Shown here: piece by piece, positions 26,098 through 35,500 of the stretch
Position numbering within the stretch: position 1 is the stretch's first letter
How the letters are laid out: each line of letters begins with the position of its first letter
Made by a program: the position numbers and the translations under genes
Notes under the pieces: model-generated
The model's database searches: none
Told to the model about the DNA's origin: nothing
The model's input: the letters and a program-made list of their open reading frames with translations, nothing else
NCBI GenBank assembly: GCA_963677085.2
Contig: CAXXFH010000004.1
Location: 5,084,001-5,148,000, forward strand
Length of the DNA stretch: 64,000 nucleotides
Source of the DNA: G963677085 sp963677085
Lineage (GTDB): Bacteria > Planctomycetota > Planctomycetia > Pirellulales > Thermoguttaceae
Direction: 5' to 3'

Positions 26098-27207
26098 GTG
26101 CCAATCGAAGCGAAATGTTCGGGCTGCAATAGGCGTGTGCGTGTAGCCGACAAGTACGCCGGCAAGAAGATCAAATGTCCTGCATGCAAAGGGATCATTT
26201 TGCTTCCCACGCTTGAGAACGACTCGGCCGAGACGGAGTCGTCCGAGGCCGTCGTCGCAAAGGCCGAAGCATCGAAACCCAAGTCGGCGAAGGGCGAAGC
26301 TTCGAAGCCAGAAGGCTCCAAGGCCGATTCTTCAAAGGTCGTGGTAGCCAAGCAGGAAGTGGCCAAAGCCGCGGCAAAAACTGGTGCAAAGCCTACAGCG
26401 AAAAAGCCTACAGCGAAAAAGCCGGCAGCAAAAAAACCGGCTCCCAAACCGGCCGAAGACAAGTGGTATCTGCAGACCGAAGAGGGCGAGCAATACGGGC
26501 CGGTGGATCGGGCGGAGATCGAAGCCTGGTTGGCCGACGGCCGCATCGACGACACGTGCCAACTGTTGAAAGACGGTTGGGAGCAGTGGAAGTGGGCCGA
26601 AGAGGTCTTTCCCGAGGTAACCAACGCCGCCGAGCAGCCCGAGAGCGACAACGGTGACGAGGCCGACGAGGACAATCCCTTTGCCGGCCTCGGCATCTCC
26701 GATTCAGATTCCAGCGGCAGCGGCGAGATCAACCCCTTTGAGTCGCCTGCGGTCAGCACCGAGGTCGAGTCGTCTTCGGAAACCAACACCGAGGAAACAC
26801 CCACCGGCGGCATCACGCCCGCGATGGAAAAACTCTTCGGCGAAACGCGACCTTGGGTATCTTTCCTGGCGATCATCGGCCTGATCTACGGGGGACTTGC
26901 CGCGCTGGGCTGCTTGGGCGGCCTGGTGGGCGCGGTGATCGTGATGCTCGGAAACGTCGGGGCCGGACTAGTCCTCCTGCTGGTGATGCTCGTGTATGCC
27001 GTCCTGACGGGCATTTTCCTCTACGTTTCCTTCTCGTTGTTGACCTATGCGTCGCAGGTCACCAAATACCTGCGATCCAAGACCCCGGCCGATCTGGAAA
27101 AGGGATTGGCCGCGCAAAAGACGGTTTTCATGATGACGGCCATCATGGTGGCCGCCTCGATCTTATTACCCATCTTACTGCCCATCCTGGCGTTCTTGAT
27201 GGGTTGA
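26098..27207 (+). CDS. Zinc-ribbon / GYF_2 domain membrane protein
   Basis: 369 residues from GTG 26098, which has AGAGGGGGG upstream; a GTG at 26053 would add 15 residues. Residues 5-35: treble-clef zinc ribbon with CSGC and CPAC pairs (CSGCNRRVRVADKYAGKKIK and CPACKG). Residues ~40-120: a Lys/Ala/Ser-rich low-complexity linker with AKKPTAKKPAAKKPAPKPA. Residues ~120-170: GYF_2-type domain (WYLQTEEGEQYGPVDRAEIE, WLADGRIDDTCQLLKDGWEQ). An acidic segment with NPFAG and NPFES motifs follows, then three to four transmembrane helices at the C terminus. This domain order is common in planctomycetes and of unknown role. It probably binds proline-rich partners at the cytoplasmic face. Confidence 0.85.
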   Translation: MPIEAKCSGCNRRVRVADKYAGKKIKCPACKGIILLPTLENDSAETESSEAVVAKAEASKPKSAKGEASKPEGSKADSSKVVVAKQEVAKAAAKTGAKPTAKKPTAKKPAAKKPAPKPAEDKWYLQTEEGEQYGPVDRAEIEAWLADGRIDDTCQLLKDGWEQWKWAEEVFPEVTNAAEQPESDNGDEADEDNPFAGLGISDSDSSGSGEINPFESPAVSTEVESSSETNTEETPTGGITPAMEKLFGETRPWVSFLAIIGLIYGGLAALGCLGGLVGAVIVMLGNVGAGLVLLLVMLVYAVLTGIFLYVSFSLLTYASQVTKYLRSKTPADLEKGLAAQKTVFMMTAIMVAASILLPILLPILAFLMG

Positions 27208-27315
27208 TGGCCGTCGGCGACCGTGTTTTGCCGGCCGTGAGTACGCGGCGGGGACGCCTTCGACCCACATGCGATTTTGGAGACTTGCGACGATTGGCCA
27301 TCGCCCCCGGCCACT

Positions 27316-27433
27316 CTCCCGTAGCGGGAGAAGCGGGGAGGCTGTGAAAAAATGGGATTAGCTCCCGGCCAGTTGCCAGGAAAACCCGACGAATACCTCT
27401 CTCGCGAGGGTGCCCGTCGCGATTTTTTCACAG
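27316..27433. repeat. Hairpin plus 92-bp element with 11-bp terminal inverted repeats
   Basis: TCTCCCG/CGGGAGA hairpin near 27316-27333 is followed by an element bounded by CTGTGAAAAAA (27342-27352) and TTTTTTCACAG (27423-27433), exact inverted repeats. The inside has no convincing gene. The rest of the 27208-27731 gap shows nothing else recognisable. Confidence 0.75.
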
Positions 27434-27731
27434 TCCGGCAACGACCGACATTTCGCCATCCCGGCGGCGGTTGCCACCGTCGCCCCCCCCGGATTGTCCG
27501 CGCAGATTGCGTAACCGGCCCTGAGGCGCGGCAGGAAGACGGTTTCTTGTGACCGACGGTCTGGAAAACGGCTGCGGCCAATTACACTCGAACTCTAGTC
27601 TCCCCTTCGGTTTGTCTGTCGCCGGAAGGTATTCCGTGCTGCCCCCTCTGGTTAGTGCGGTGCTGGCAATCGAGGTGGGATGACCCTATAATCGCAGCTA
27701 CGGGCCTTGCATCGTTCGAGAGTGATTCACC

Positions 27732-30700
27732 ATGACGAACAACGTTTTCCGTCGGATGTCCCACCTTGCACTGTTTCACAAGTTGCCACAGTCTGGCAAG
27801 TCGGCACTATCTCGCAAGTCCACTAATCCATCGGCGCGCTCGTTTCGGCGAACGCTTCTTGAACCGCTCGAAGAGCGGCAGATGCTCAATGTGGCTCCCA
27901 CATTGGTCGATCTGGACGACGTGACCGTCTACGCCGGCACCACGCTGCACATTGCCTTGGACGGCTACGATGCCGATGCCGACGACCTCAGCTACACCGT
28001 CACTTCGACCAACAGCAATCTCTCGGCCGAAGTGCTCGACGGCAACCAAAGCCTGAAGATGACGGTCGAGGGCTACGGCGACATGATCTTCGAACTGTTC
28101 GAAGACGAAGCCCCAGAAACGACCGCCCGAATTATCGAGCTCGTCGAATCGGGTTTCTACGATGGCCTGACGTTCCATCGGATCATCGAGAGTTTCATGA
28201 TCCAGGGTGGCGATCCCGACGGCAACGGTACGGGCGGCTCGGGTGTGGACTTCGACGACGAATTTAATGCCGACCTGCTGCACACCAGCTCGGGCATTTT
28301 ATCGATGGCCAAGTCGTACGACGACACGAACGATTCGCAGTTCTTCATCACGTCGGACGAAACCCGAGGGCTTGACTTCCAACACAGCGTGTTTGGCTTC
28401 CTGACCGATGGTGAAGACGTTCGCGTTGCCGTCGCGGCGGTCGATGTGGAAACACAAGACAGTAGCACCGAGGTTTCCAAGCCGGTCGACGACGTGGTCA
28501 TCGAGTCGATGGAAGTCTTCGTCGACAACGAAAACGGCACATTGCGGCTCAAAGTACCCGAGGGCGTCACCGGCGAAGCCGATGTGACGGTGACCGTTAG
28601 CGATGGCAACGGGGGCACGGTCGAGAAGACGTTTCACGTGACGATCGAGGAAGACTACGTCAACGAAAACCCAATTCTCATTTCTCCGGAAGACCCTATC
28701 CAGATCACTTCGGGAGGAACGGCGACTTACCAGATCGAGGGTTGGGATCGCGAAGGCGACGAGATGTATTACCATGCCTACGCGATCGCCGACTGGGGCG
28801 GCGTTGCTATCGAGGGGTTGGATGTCGACATCAACGCGGAGACCGGCCTGGTAACGATCACCGCCGATGAAGATCTGGCTGGCGTCTACGGGATTGTCGT
28901 CGGCGTCAATCCGATCAGTCCGGACACATTTGACCAAGACTACACCGAGTATGATCCCCACGGATTCAGCAGCGATTTCATCCGCTACTGGGACTTCCAA
29001 TTCATCCCCGTCTACATCACCCCCGACGCCCCGACGGACGTCGATCTGGTGACCAGTTCCGACACGGGCGGCAACACGTCGGACAACCTTACGACCAATG
29101 ACAACCTCGGCAACGACGTCCTCGAGTTCCGCGTCTCTGGCGTAACCCCCGGCGCCACGGTGTTTATCTATGCCGACGGTCAAAAGATCGGCTCGGCGTT
29201 GGCTCAAACCGACACGGTCGTCGTTCAAAGCACTGGTGCATATGAACTGACAAACGGGTCGCACCAAATCACCGCCCGCCAGGTTCTTGCGGACGTTGCC
29301 GACACTATCGGTACCCGCGATACGACGGCCACCCTCAGTAGCGACTACTCCACGGCACTCGCGATCACTGTCGACGACGAGGCGCCCGAGTTTACCTCGA
29401 CACCGGTTACCGGAGCCTCAGGCGGAATCGTCTATACATACGACGCGAACACCGACGAAGAAGAGGCAGGCGGTACGGTCACGTACAGTCTGACCCAGTC
29501 GCCCGCAGGCATGATTATCAATGCGGAAACTGGCGTGATAACCTGGACGCCAGCGGCAGGGGTGTCGACTTCGGGAACCGTGAAAGTCAAGGCGGCCGAT
29601 GCGGCGGGCAACGAAGTCGTTCAGCAATTCGAAATCACGGTCAACGAGGCGCCCACCATCGACAAGATCGATCGCCAAGTGGTTACGGAAGACGAGCTGC
29701 TCGAGTTCGACGTCGTCGGGCACGACGATGACGAGCCGTTGACCTACAGCTTGGCCGACGACGCACCCGCTGGCGCGACCATCGATTCGGAGACCGGCAA
29801 GTTTCAGTGGACGCCCACTGAAGAGCAGGCCCCGGCCGAATACCAGGTGAAAATCTACGTGACCGACTCCACGGGCTTGGCCACCAGTACGACGGTGGCC
29901 ATCCAGGTCAAAGAGCAGAACATCCCGCCGGTTCTCGAAGAGCTCGATGATTTGATGGCGGATGAGGGCGAGATGATCGAATTTGTGGCCGCGGCCTCCG
30001 ACGCCGACATTCCGGCCGACCCGTTGACGTTCAGCCTCGACCACGGAGCACCGGCTGGGGCCCAGATCGACCCGACTACGGGCCGCTTCACCTTCACGCC
30101 CAACGAATCCCAAGGTGGCGGAACTTACGAGGTCACGATCCGCGTGACCGACTCCAAGGGCGACAGCGACGCGTGCAGTTTCACCGTCACCGTGACCGAA
30201 GTGGACGAAGCGCCCGTATTCGTGCCGGTCGAACCGCAAACAGTTGCTTTGGGGCAAGAGCTGTCGGTGCAGCTTGAAGCGGCCGATCCGGATCAACCGA
30301 CCAATGCGGTTGAGTACTCATTAGAGCCCGGGGCTCCGGACGGCGTCGCGGTCGATCCGTCCTCCGGCGAGCTTACTTGGAGTGTGCCGGAGGACTACCC
30401 GACCGGAACGCTCCAGCTAAAGGTTCGGGCCACGGAGCTAATCGACGGCGAACCAACCGGTCTAAGCAGCGTGATCGCCGTCGAGATTCGGGTGTACGAC
30501 ATTCAGGCCCTGTTGGCTTCGATCGCGCTGTCGTCGCTCGACGACGATCGCGTCGCATCTACGCCGGAGAACGATATTTCGCAGGCGCTGCTCGCCGGGC
30601 TTGTCGACGATGCCAACGGTTCTGGCTCAACGAGGTCGGGCAACGCGCCCAGCACGGCGGCCGGGTTGGTTACCTCGAACACCGACAACCAACTCTTTGG

Positions 30701-30848
30701 CAGCCTTTTCGGATTCGACTTCAGACGCGGCCACAACGGTCCGCCTACCGAGGGCAAGACCGAAGCGAAGGAAGACGGCGAGAAGGAGAGCACGCCCGAG
30801 GCCTCGCGAAACGACACGGTGGAAGAAGAGGAGCAGGTTCAGCGCTAA
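27732..30848 (+). CDS. Large surface protein with LEPR-XLL motif, cyclophilin domain and cadherin/Ig-like repeats
   Basis: 1038 residues. The N terminus has no classical signal but the planctomycete LLEPLEERQMLN motif (LEPR-XLL type, residues ~42-53) that marks exported giant proteins. Residues ~100-260 are a cyclophilin-type peptidyl-prolyl isomerase domain: MIFELFEDEAPETTARIIEL, GLTFHRIIESFMIQGGDPDG, DFDDEFNADLLHTSSGILSM, SQFFITSDETRGLD, HSVFGFLTDG. The catalytic Arg in FHRII, the Phe and Gln of FMIQGGD, and the FFIT strand are kept. Downstream are several beta-sandwich modules of the putative Ig/cadherin type (for example YSLTQSPAGMIINAETGVI, TWTP repeats). The C terminus is charged. It is predicted to be at the cell surface; a folding enzyme here is unusual. 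It is a single gene. Confidence 0.88.
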   Translation: MTNNVFRRMSHLALFHKLPQSGKSALSRKSTNPSARSFRRTLLEPLEERQMLNVAPTLVDLDDVTVYAGTTLHIALDGYDADADDLSYTVTSTNSNLSAEVLDGNQSLKMTVEGYGDMIFELFEDEAPETTARIIELVESGFYDGLTFHRIIESFMIQGGDPDGNGTGGSGVDFDDEFNADLLHTSSGILSMAKSYDDTNDSQFFITSDETRGLDFQHSVFGFLTDGEDVRVAVAAVDVETQDSSTEVSKPVDDVVIESMEVFVDNENGTLRLKVPEGVTGEADVTVTVSDGNGGTVEKTFHVTIEEDYVNENPILISPEDPIQITSGGTATYQIEGWDREGDEMYYHAYAIADWGGVAIEGLDVDINAETGLVTITADEDLAGVYGIVVGVNPISPDTFDQDYTEYDPHGFSSDFIRYWDFQFIPVYITPDAPTDVDLVTSSDTGGNTSDNLTTNDNLGNDVLEFRVSGVTPGATVFIYADGQKIGSALAQTDTVVVQSTGAYELTNGSHQITARQVLADVADTIGTRDTTATLSSDYSTALAITVDDEAPEFTSTPVTGASGGIVYTYDANTDEEEAGGTVTYSLTQSPAGMIINAETGVITWTPAAGVSTSGTVKVKAADAAGNEVVQQFEITVNEAPTIDKIDRQVVTEDELLEFDVVGHDDDEPLTYSLADDAPAGATIDSETGKFQWTPTEEQAPAEYQVKIYVTDSTGLATSTTVAIQVKEQNIPPVLEELDDLMADEGEMIEFVAAASDADIPADPLTFSLDHGAPAGAQIDPTTGRFTFTPNESQGGGTYEVTIRVTDSKGDSDACSFTVTVTEVDEAPVFVPVEPQTVALGQELSVQLEAADPDQPTNAVEYSLEPGAPDGVAVDPSSGELTWSVPEDYPTGTLQLKVRATELIDGEPTGLSSVIAVEIRVYDIQALLASIALSSLDDDRVASTPENDISQALLAGLVDDANGSGSTRSGNAPSTAAGLVTSNTDNQLFGSLFGFDFRRGHNGPPTEGKTEAKEDGEKESTPEASRNDTVEEEEQVQR

Positions 30849-30956
30849 GGAGAATTCCGTAATTGGAAAAGTCTATGTCGCGTTAATCATGTTTGCTTTC
30901 GCGAGAGGTGACTATGCTCCTTAACGTCCCACAGTGCCGAGTCCCTGGCCCCTGAT

Positions 30957-32294
30957 CTAAAGAATAAACTTGCTTAGGTCCTCATCCTCCGAAACCTCGC
31001 TGAGACGCTGTTTGACGTAGGCGGCGTTGATTTCTACCCGGCCCATCTTCATCTCGGGGGCCTCGAAGCTAAGTTCTTCCAGCAGGCGTTCCATGATCGT
31101 GTAAAGCCGTCGGGCACCAATATTCTGTGTCGACTGGTTTACCCGAAACGCGAAATCGGCCAGCGTGTCGATGGCGTCTTCGGTGAACACTAGTTTCACG
31201 CCTTCCACATCGAGCAGGGCCGTGTATTGCTTGGTAAGCGAACCCCTCGGTTCGGTGAGGATCTGAACGAAATCATCCTTCGTCAGGTCGTTTAGCTCGA
31301 CGCGGATCGGAAACCGGCCCTGAAGTTCCGGCATCAAGTCGCTCGGCTTGGCCGTATGGAAGGCTCCGGCCGCAACGAACAAGATATGATCGGTTCGAAC
31401 GTAGCCGTACCGGGTTTGCACGGTGGTCCCCTCGACGATCGGCAACAGGTCGCGCTGCACGCCCTGACGCGAGACGTCGGCTCCGTGGCCTTTCTCGCTG
31501 GCCACGATTTTATCAACCTCGTCGACGAAGATAATGCCCGTGTTTTCGGCCAAATCGATCGCCGCGGCTTGCACTTTTTCCTGGTTGATCAGTGAGTCGC
31601 ATTCCTGCTCGAAAAGGACCTCGCGCGCTTCGGCCACGGTCATTTCATGACGCGAGCTGCTCTTCGGAAGGATCTTTTCGAACATCCCCTGTAGGTCGAC
31701 ATCCATTTGCTCCATACCCATGCCGGTAAACATCATGGGCACGTTCTTCTGCTCGAGCTGGATTTCCACGCGGCGTTGGTCCAACTCGCCGGCCACAAGC
31801 ATCGCGCGCATTTTCTCGCGAGTCCGCTGATAGCGTTCGGCCGAGTCGGGGCTGTCGGTCGAGGTGTCGAAGGTCGGCGGCGGGGGTACCAGCAGGTCGA
31901 GCAACCGGTCGCCCACGCGGCGCCGCGCTTCGTCTTCTACGTTGGTTCGCTCCTGCTCGCGTACCAGGCCGATAGCATTTTCGACCAACTCGCGGATCAT
32001 ACTTTCTACGTCGCGGCCGTAGTAACCCACCTCGGTGTACTTACTGGCTTCCACTTTGATGAACGGGGCGCCGGTCAACTTGGCCAGACGTCGGGCGATT
32101 TCTGTTTTTCCGACGCCGGTGGGACCGATCATGAGGATGTTTTTCGGCGCCACCTCCTGCCGCATTTCTTCGCTGAGTTGCTGACGCCGCCAACGATTAC
32201 GAATGGCGATGGCCACCGAACGCTTGGCGTCGTCCTGGCCCACGATGTAGCGCTGCAGCTCTTCGACAATCTGCCGGGGTGTCAAATCTCGCAC
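30957..32294 (-). CDS. hslU: ATP-dependent protease ATPase subunit HslU (ClpY)
   Basis: 445 residues, normal length. It starts MRDLTPRQIVEELQRYIVGQ with a GTG codon. AAA+ features: Walker A GPTGVGKTEIARR (57-64), YTEVGYYGRDVESMIREL (the GYVG-type pore region), intermediate I domain with MRAMLVAGELDQRRVEIQLE, Walker B IIFVDEVDKIV, and the C terminus LSKFIL that docks into HslV. HslU hexamers unfold substrates and feed them into the HslV chamber in the cytoplasm. The gene overlaps the end of hslV by 13 bp, so translation is coupled. Confidence 0.97.
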   Translation of the reverse strand: MRDLTPRQIVEELQRYIVGQDDAKRSVAIAIRNRWRRQQLSEEMRQEVAPKNILMIGPTGVGKTEIARRLAKLTGAPFIKVEASKYTEVGYYGRDVESMIRELVENAIGLVREQERTNVEDEARRRVGDRLLDLLVPPPPTFDTSTDSPDSAERYQRTREKMRAMLVAGELDQRRVEIQLEQKNVPMMFTGMGMEQMDVDLQGMFEKILPKSSSRHEMTVAEAREVLFEQECDSLINQEKVQAAAIDLAENTGIIFVDEVDKIVASEKGHGADVSRQGVQRDLLPIVEGTTVQTRYGYVRTDHILFVAAGAFHTAKPSDLMPELQGRFPIRVELNDLTKDDFVQILTEPRGSLTKQYTALLDVEGVKLVFTEDAIDTLADFAFRVNQSTQNIGARRLYTIMERLLEELSFEAPEMKMGRVEINAAYVKQRLSEVSEDEDLSKFIL

Positions 32295-32824
32295 GGCATT
32301 TCCTCCACCACGATGTTGTCATTTGTGTAGATGTCGATCCCAGCGGCAATCTGAAGTGCCGTACGCACGATATCGGCCGATCCGAGACTGCTATGGGCGA
32401 CCAACGCCCGGGCGGCTGCCACCGCATAGTTCCCGCCCGAGCCGATCCCCAGTACCCCGTCGGTGGGCTGGATGACGTCGCCGTTACCGGTGACCAGCAG
32501 CGTATGCTTCGTGTCGACCACGGCCAGCAGGGCTTCGAGCCGCCGCAGTACGCGGTCGGTTCGCCATTCTTTGGCCAACTCGGTGGCCGCCCGAGGTGTG
32601 TTGGCCGGGTAGTCCTTCAGCTTGGCTTCGAAGCGTTCGAGCAGGGCGAAGGCGTCGGCCGCACTGCCTGCAAATCCAGTAATCACGCGGCCGTCGGCCA
32701 GGGGACGAATCTTCCGCGAGTCGGCCTTCATGATCGAATCACCGACGGTCACCTGACCGTCGCCGCCAATGGCTACCGTACCCCGGTGTCGGACGGTGAG
32801 GATCGTTGTGGAGCGAGTTCTCAT
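32282..32824 (-). CDS. hslV: ATP-dependent protease proteolytic subunit HslV (ClpQ)
   Basis: 180 residues from ATG 32824. MRTRSTTILTVRHRG shows a short propeptide followed by the N-terminal nucleophile threonine (Thr6 or Thr7), and GDGQVTVGDSIMKADSRKIR is the conserved proteasome-beta-type segment with the essential Lys. GFAGSAADAFALLERFE and DGVLGIGSGGNYAVAAARAL are also diagnostic. It forms a dodecamer closed by HslU rings and degrades unfolded proteins. It is first in an hslV-hslU operon. The frame extends upstream to 32905 but that part is not conserved-looking. A family-3 repeat lies ~260 bp upstream. Confidence 0.97.
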   Translation of the reverse strand: MRTRSTTILTVRHRGTVAIGGDGQVTVGDSIMKADSRKIRPLADGRVITGFAGSAADAFALLERFEAKLKDYPANTPRAATELAKEWRTDRVLRRLEALLAVVDTKHTLLVTGNGDVIQPTDGVLGIGSGGNYAVAAARALVAHSSLGSADIVRTALQIAAGIDIYTNDNIVVEEMPCEI

Positions 32825-33085
32825 GGATTTCTTACCTGAAAGCGACCAGAAAAGCGGCGAATCGGTTCCGAGCGACGTTCGTACGGTACGTGAAGGGCGA
32901 GACATGCCCCTCGCGACGCCACGAAAGGCACACCTGGGCGAACACGAGAGAATCTCCCTCGTTGACCGATCCCCCTCTTCACTAGAAGCCGTTTCAAAAC
33001 TGGTATCGAGGTCATTCGTTCGGCGAATATACGAACCCGAAGCCGGGTTTTGAAACCGCCTCTACTAATATCAAAGGTCGTCGAC

Positions 33086-33160
33086 TTTTTGACAAAGACT
33101 AGCGACCAACGGAAGCGAGTTCTTGCCTGGGTGCAGGAGCACCGTTTGGTGGGCGACCGT
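33086..33160. repeat. Dispersed hairpin repeat, family 3, copy 2
   Basis: Partner of 25742-25815: TTTTTGACAAAGACTAGCGA.. to GGTGCAGGAGCACC. It lies in the 1-kb gap upstream of hslV. Confidence 0.8.
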
Positions 33161-33172
33161 GCCGCCCTTTGG

Positions 33173-33871
33173 AAACTAGAAAGTGTACCAAGGGTGAGAC
33201 GCGTTCGGTAGTGGACCGCCGGTTTGCGCGGCGAGTCGCGCCGCATTCGGGCAGTGCTTCAACCCCTCTGCAGTGCTGTTCGAGGTGCGAGAAACGCGTG
33301 CCACACCCGGAAGTTCCACAAAATGGTTGCATAGCGAGGGCGAGGGGATTAGTTTAGACATTTGTTCCGTTGGCATTGGTATGGTTCCGTTGCCAGTTGG
33401 TTTCGAGGTTGTCGGCAAGGGGAAAAGACCTTGCAATGAAGGCCTCGACGGGTGATGAGAACTCGGGAGACGACGGTCGACGGGGCGTGTGAGAGTTGGG
33501 TTATTGCAATGCCTTGCTCTCGATGAGCTGTTGTAACAAAAACGAGGGAAACTGGGGCAATTTGGTAGCGGGCCGTCGGTCGTCTTGCCAGAGGCCTTTT
33601 GGGGGCCTTCCCACCTTGGCTCGACGACAATCTCGGTCCGAACGTCGGCACTCGCATCGAATCGGGTTGTATGACGCAACCACCTGACGCGACAGGGCCG
33701 CAACTTGCTTGGGCTTTCTCAACGTGGCGAGGCCGCCAACCCGGCGGATGTCACCTCACACCAAACAGTAATCTCACCTTCAGCAGGCAACCATCTCGGA
33801 ATGCAGTCACTACGGTAGGATCGTGACGTACCTCACAATCCTCGGCAACAGTAGTTTAGGAGGACGTTCGA
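33173..33871. other. Intergenic region, no gene seen
   Basis: About 700 bp with short overlapping frames of poor quality on both strands. TAGGAGGACG just before 33872 is the ribosome binding site of the next gene. No other feature is assigned. Confidence 0.45.
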
Positions 33872-35299
33872 ATGAAACGACGTTTAGTTTTGACATGTGC
33901 GATTCTGGTCGTAGCGTTGTTCGTTGCGACAGAAGCGGCACAGGCGTGTAAAATCCTCGACGGTTTCTACGGCCGTTGCTGTCCACGTCGTTGTGCTGCA
34001 CCTCGTTGCGATGTGCAGCCGATGTGCTGTGAGCCGGCGCCGAAGTGTTGTGGCCCGGTGGTATGTGAGCCAACGGCATGTGGCCCGGTTAGCGGGTTAA
34101 GCGCTACGGCCTCTGAAGAGGCTGGATTGGAGGAACCACCGGAATCGCCGATGCCAAGTGACATTCCCGAGGCACCGCCGGAAGAACCGGTTGAGATGTC
34201 CGCTCCGGCCCCGGCTGAAGAGCCCGCCGAAACACCCGCTCCGGCCCCGGCTGAAGAGCCCGCAGAAGCACCCGCTCCTGCCCCGGCTGAGATGCCCGCC
34301 GAAGCACCTGCTCCGGCCCCGGCTGAAGAGCCCGCCGAAGCACCCGCTCCTGCCCCGGCTGAGATGCCCGCCGAAGCACCTGCTCCGGCCCCGGCTGAAG
34401 AGCCCGCCGAAGCACCCGCTCCTGCCCCGGCCGAAGTGCCCGCCGAAGCACCTGCTCCGGCCCCGGCTGAGATGCCCGCCGAAGCACCCGCTCCCGCCCC
34501 GGCTGAAGAGCCTGCCGAAGCACCCGCTCCCGCCCCGGCTGAAGAGCCTGCTGAAACACCCGCTCCTGCCGAGATGCCTGCTCCGGCACCGGCAGAGGAG
34601 CCGGCCGAAGCGGCGATGCCCGCCATTGAGCCGCCTGCCGTTGCAGAACCGGCCCCCGTTGAGCCGACCGAGGTCGATCCGTTCGCTCCGCCTGCCGAGC
34701 CGTCGATGCCCGCCGAGCCCGCTGCAACCGAGCCGACCGAAGAACCGGCCGCCCCTGCGGAACCGACCGAAGTCGATCCGTTTGCTCCGCCTGCCGAGCC
34801 GTCGATGCCCGCCGAGCCCGCCGCAACCGAGCCGACCGAAGAACCGGCCGCCCCTGCGGAACCGACCGAAGTCGATCCGTTTGCTCCGCCTGCCGAGCCG
34901 TCGATGCCCGCCGAGCCCGCCGCAACCGAGCCGACCGAAGAACCGGCCGCCCCTGCGGAACCGACCGAAGTCGATCCGTTTGCCCCGCCTGCGGAGCCTA
35001 CTGCTCCGGCCGAGCCGACCGAGGTTGATCCGTTTGCTCCGCCCGCCGAACCGGCCGCGCCCGCGAAACCGGCCGAGGTCGATCCGTTTAGCCAAAACGA
35101 GGTCAAGCCGTATCGGCTTTGGAGCGACGCCTCGGGCACGTACCAGATCGAAGCCCGATTCGTTGGCGTGCTCGATGGTGGCATGATCCGTCTGCAGAAG
35201 GCCGACGGCCGCTACGTGCGGATCCAGAGAAACCTGCTTTCGGTGGCCGATCGCGAGTTCGTCCGCCGTTACATCGAGTCGTTGGCCACCGCTTGGTAA
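33872..35299 (+). CDS. Secreted Pro/Ala/Glu-repeat protein with C-terminal SHD1 domain
   Basis: 475 residues. Signal peptide ending TEAAQA; then a Cys-rich segment (CKILDGFYGRCCPRRC and several CC/CEP pairs, residues 26-70) likely to be disulfide bonded. Residues ~105-235 consist of 12-residue repeats of the type APAPAEEPAEAP (36-bp DNA units). Residues ~265-375 consist of 33-residue repeats (99-bp units) containing PTEVDPFAPPAEPSMPAEP. The last ~65 residues, LWSDASGTYQIEARFVG, DGGMIRLQKADGRYVRI and LLSVADREFVRRYI, form an SLA1 homology domain 1, frequent in planctomycete secreted proteins. The Pro-rich region is probably an extended wall- or surface-spanning stalk. It has AGGAGG upstream and a terminator downstream. 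The ligand is unknown. Confidence 0.88.
   Translation: MKRRLVLTCAILVVALFVATEAAQACKILDGFYGRCCPRRCAAPRCDVQPMCCEPAPKCCGPVVCEPTACGPVSGLSATASEEAGLEEPPESPMPSDIPEAPPEEPVEMSAPAPAEEPAETPAPAPAEEPAEAPAPAPAEMPAEAPAPAPAEEPAEAPAPAPAEMPAEAPAPAPAEEPAEAPAPAPAEVPAEAPAPAPAEMPAEAPAPAPAEEPAEAPAPAPAEEPAETPAPAEMPAPAPAEEPAEAAMPAIEPPAVAEPAPVEPTEVDPFAPPAEPSMPAEPAATEPTEEPAAPAEPTEVDPFAPPAEPSMPAEPAATEPTEEPAAPAEPTEVDPFAPPAEPSMPAEPAATEPTEEPAAPAEPTEVDPFAPPAEPTAPAEPTEVDPFAPPAEPAAPAKPAEVDPFSQNEVKPYRLWSDASGTYQIEARFVGVLDGGMIRLQKADGRYVRIQRNLLSVADREFVRRYIESLATAW
34203..34570 (+). repeat. Tandem 36-bp coding repeats
   Basis: About ten units encoding variants of a 12-residue Ala/Pro/Glu motif, with alternating GAAGAG (Glu-Glu) and GAGATG (Glu-Met) forms. 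The units are nearly identical at DNA level, so copy number may vary between strains. Confidence 0.9.
34663..34992 (+). repeat. Tandem 99-bp coding repeats
   Basis: Three full units starting near 34664, 34763 and 34862, plus a shortened fourth from 34961. Units 2 and 3 are almost identical, indicating recent duplication. Confidence 0.9.
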
Positions 35300-35335
35300 G
35301 GCAATCGTCGCGAGTCGATAGACATCGAACGTCCG

Positions 35336-35373
35336 AACTCCGGCGCGGGAACTCCCCGTGCCGGAGTTTTTTT
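35336..35373 (+). terminator. Rho-independent terminator after the SHD1 protein gene
   Basis: Stem AACTCCGGC / GCCGGAGTT with a GC-rich loop, followed by seven T. It lies 37 bp after the stop. Confidence 0.93.
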
Positions 35374-35500
35374 GGTCGTGTGTTTCCACACCAGTGCCGG
35401 CGTTCGTTTTGCGGCCGTTCACGGAAGTTTGCTTTTTTGCAGGATGGACAAAATGGCCTATGGCGGCCGATCTGATCCGTCCGAATGGCATTTCGTTAGC

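Noticed and set aside
34203..34570. Possible CRISPR array (regular 36-bp units)
   Set aside because: The units are contiguous with no unique spacers and encode an in-frame repeat protein.
33967..35184. Gly/Ser/Ala-repeat ORF antisense to the SHD1 protein
   Set aside because: It is the complement of the Pro/Ala/Glu repeats. The plus strand has a signal peptide, a ribosome site, the SHD1 domain and a terminator.
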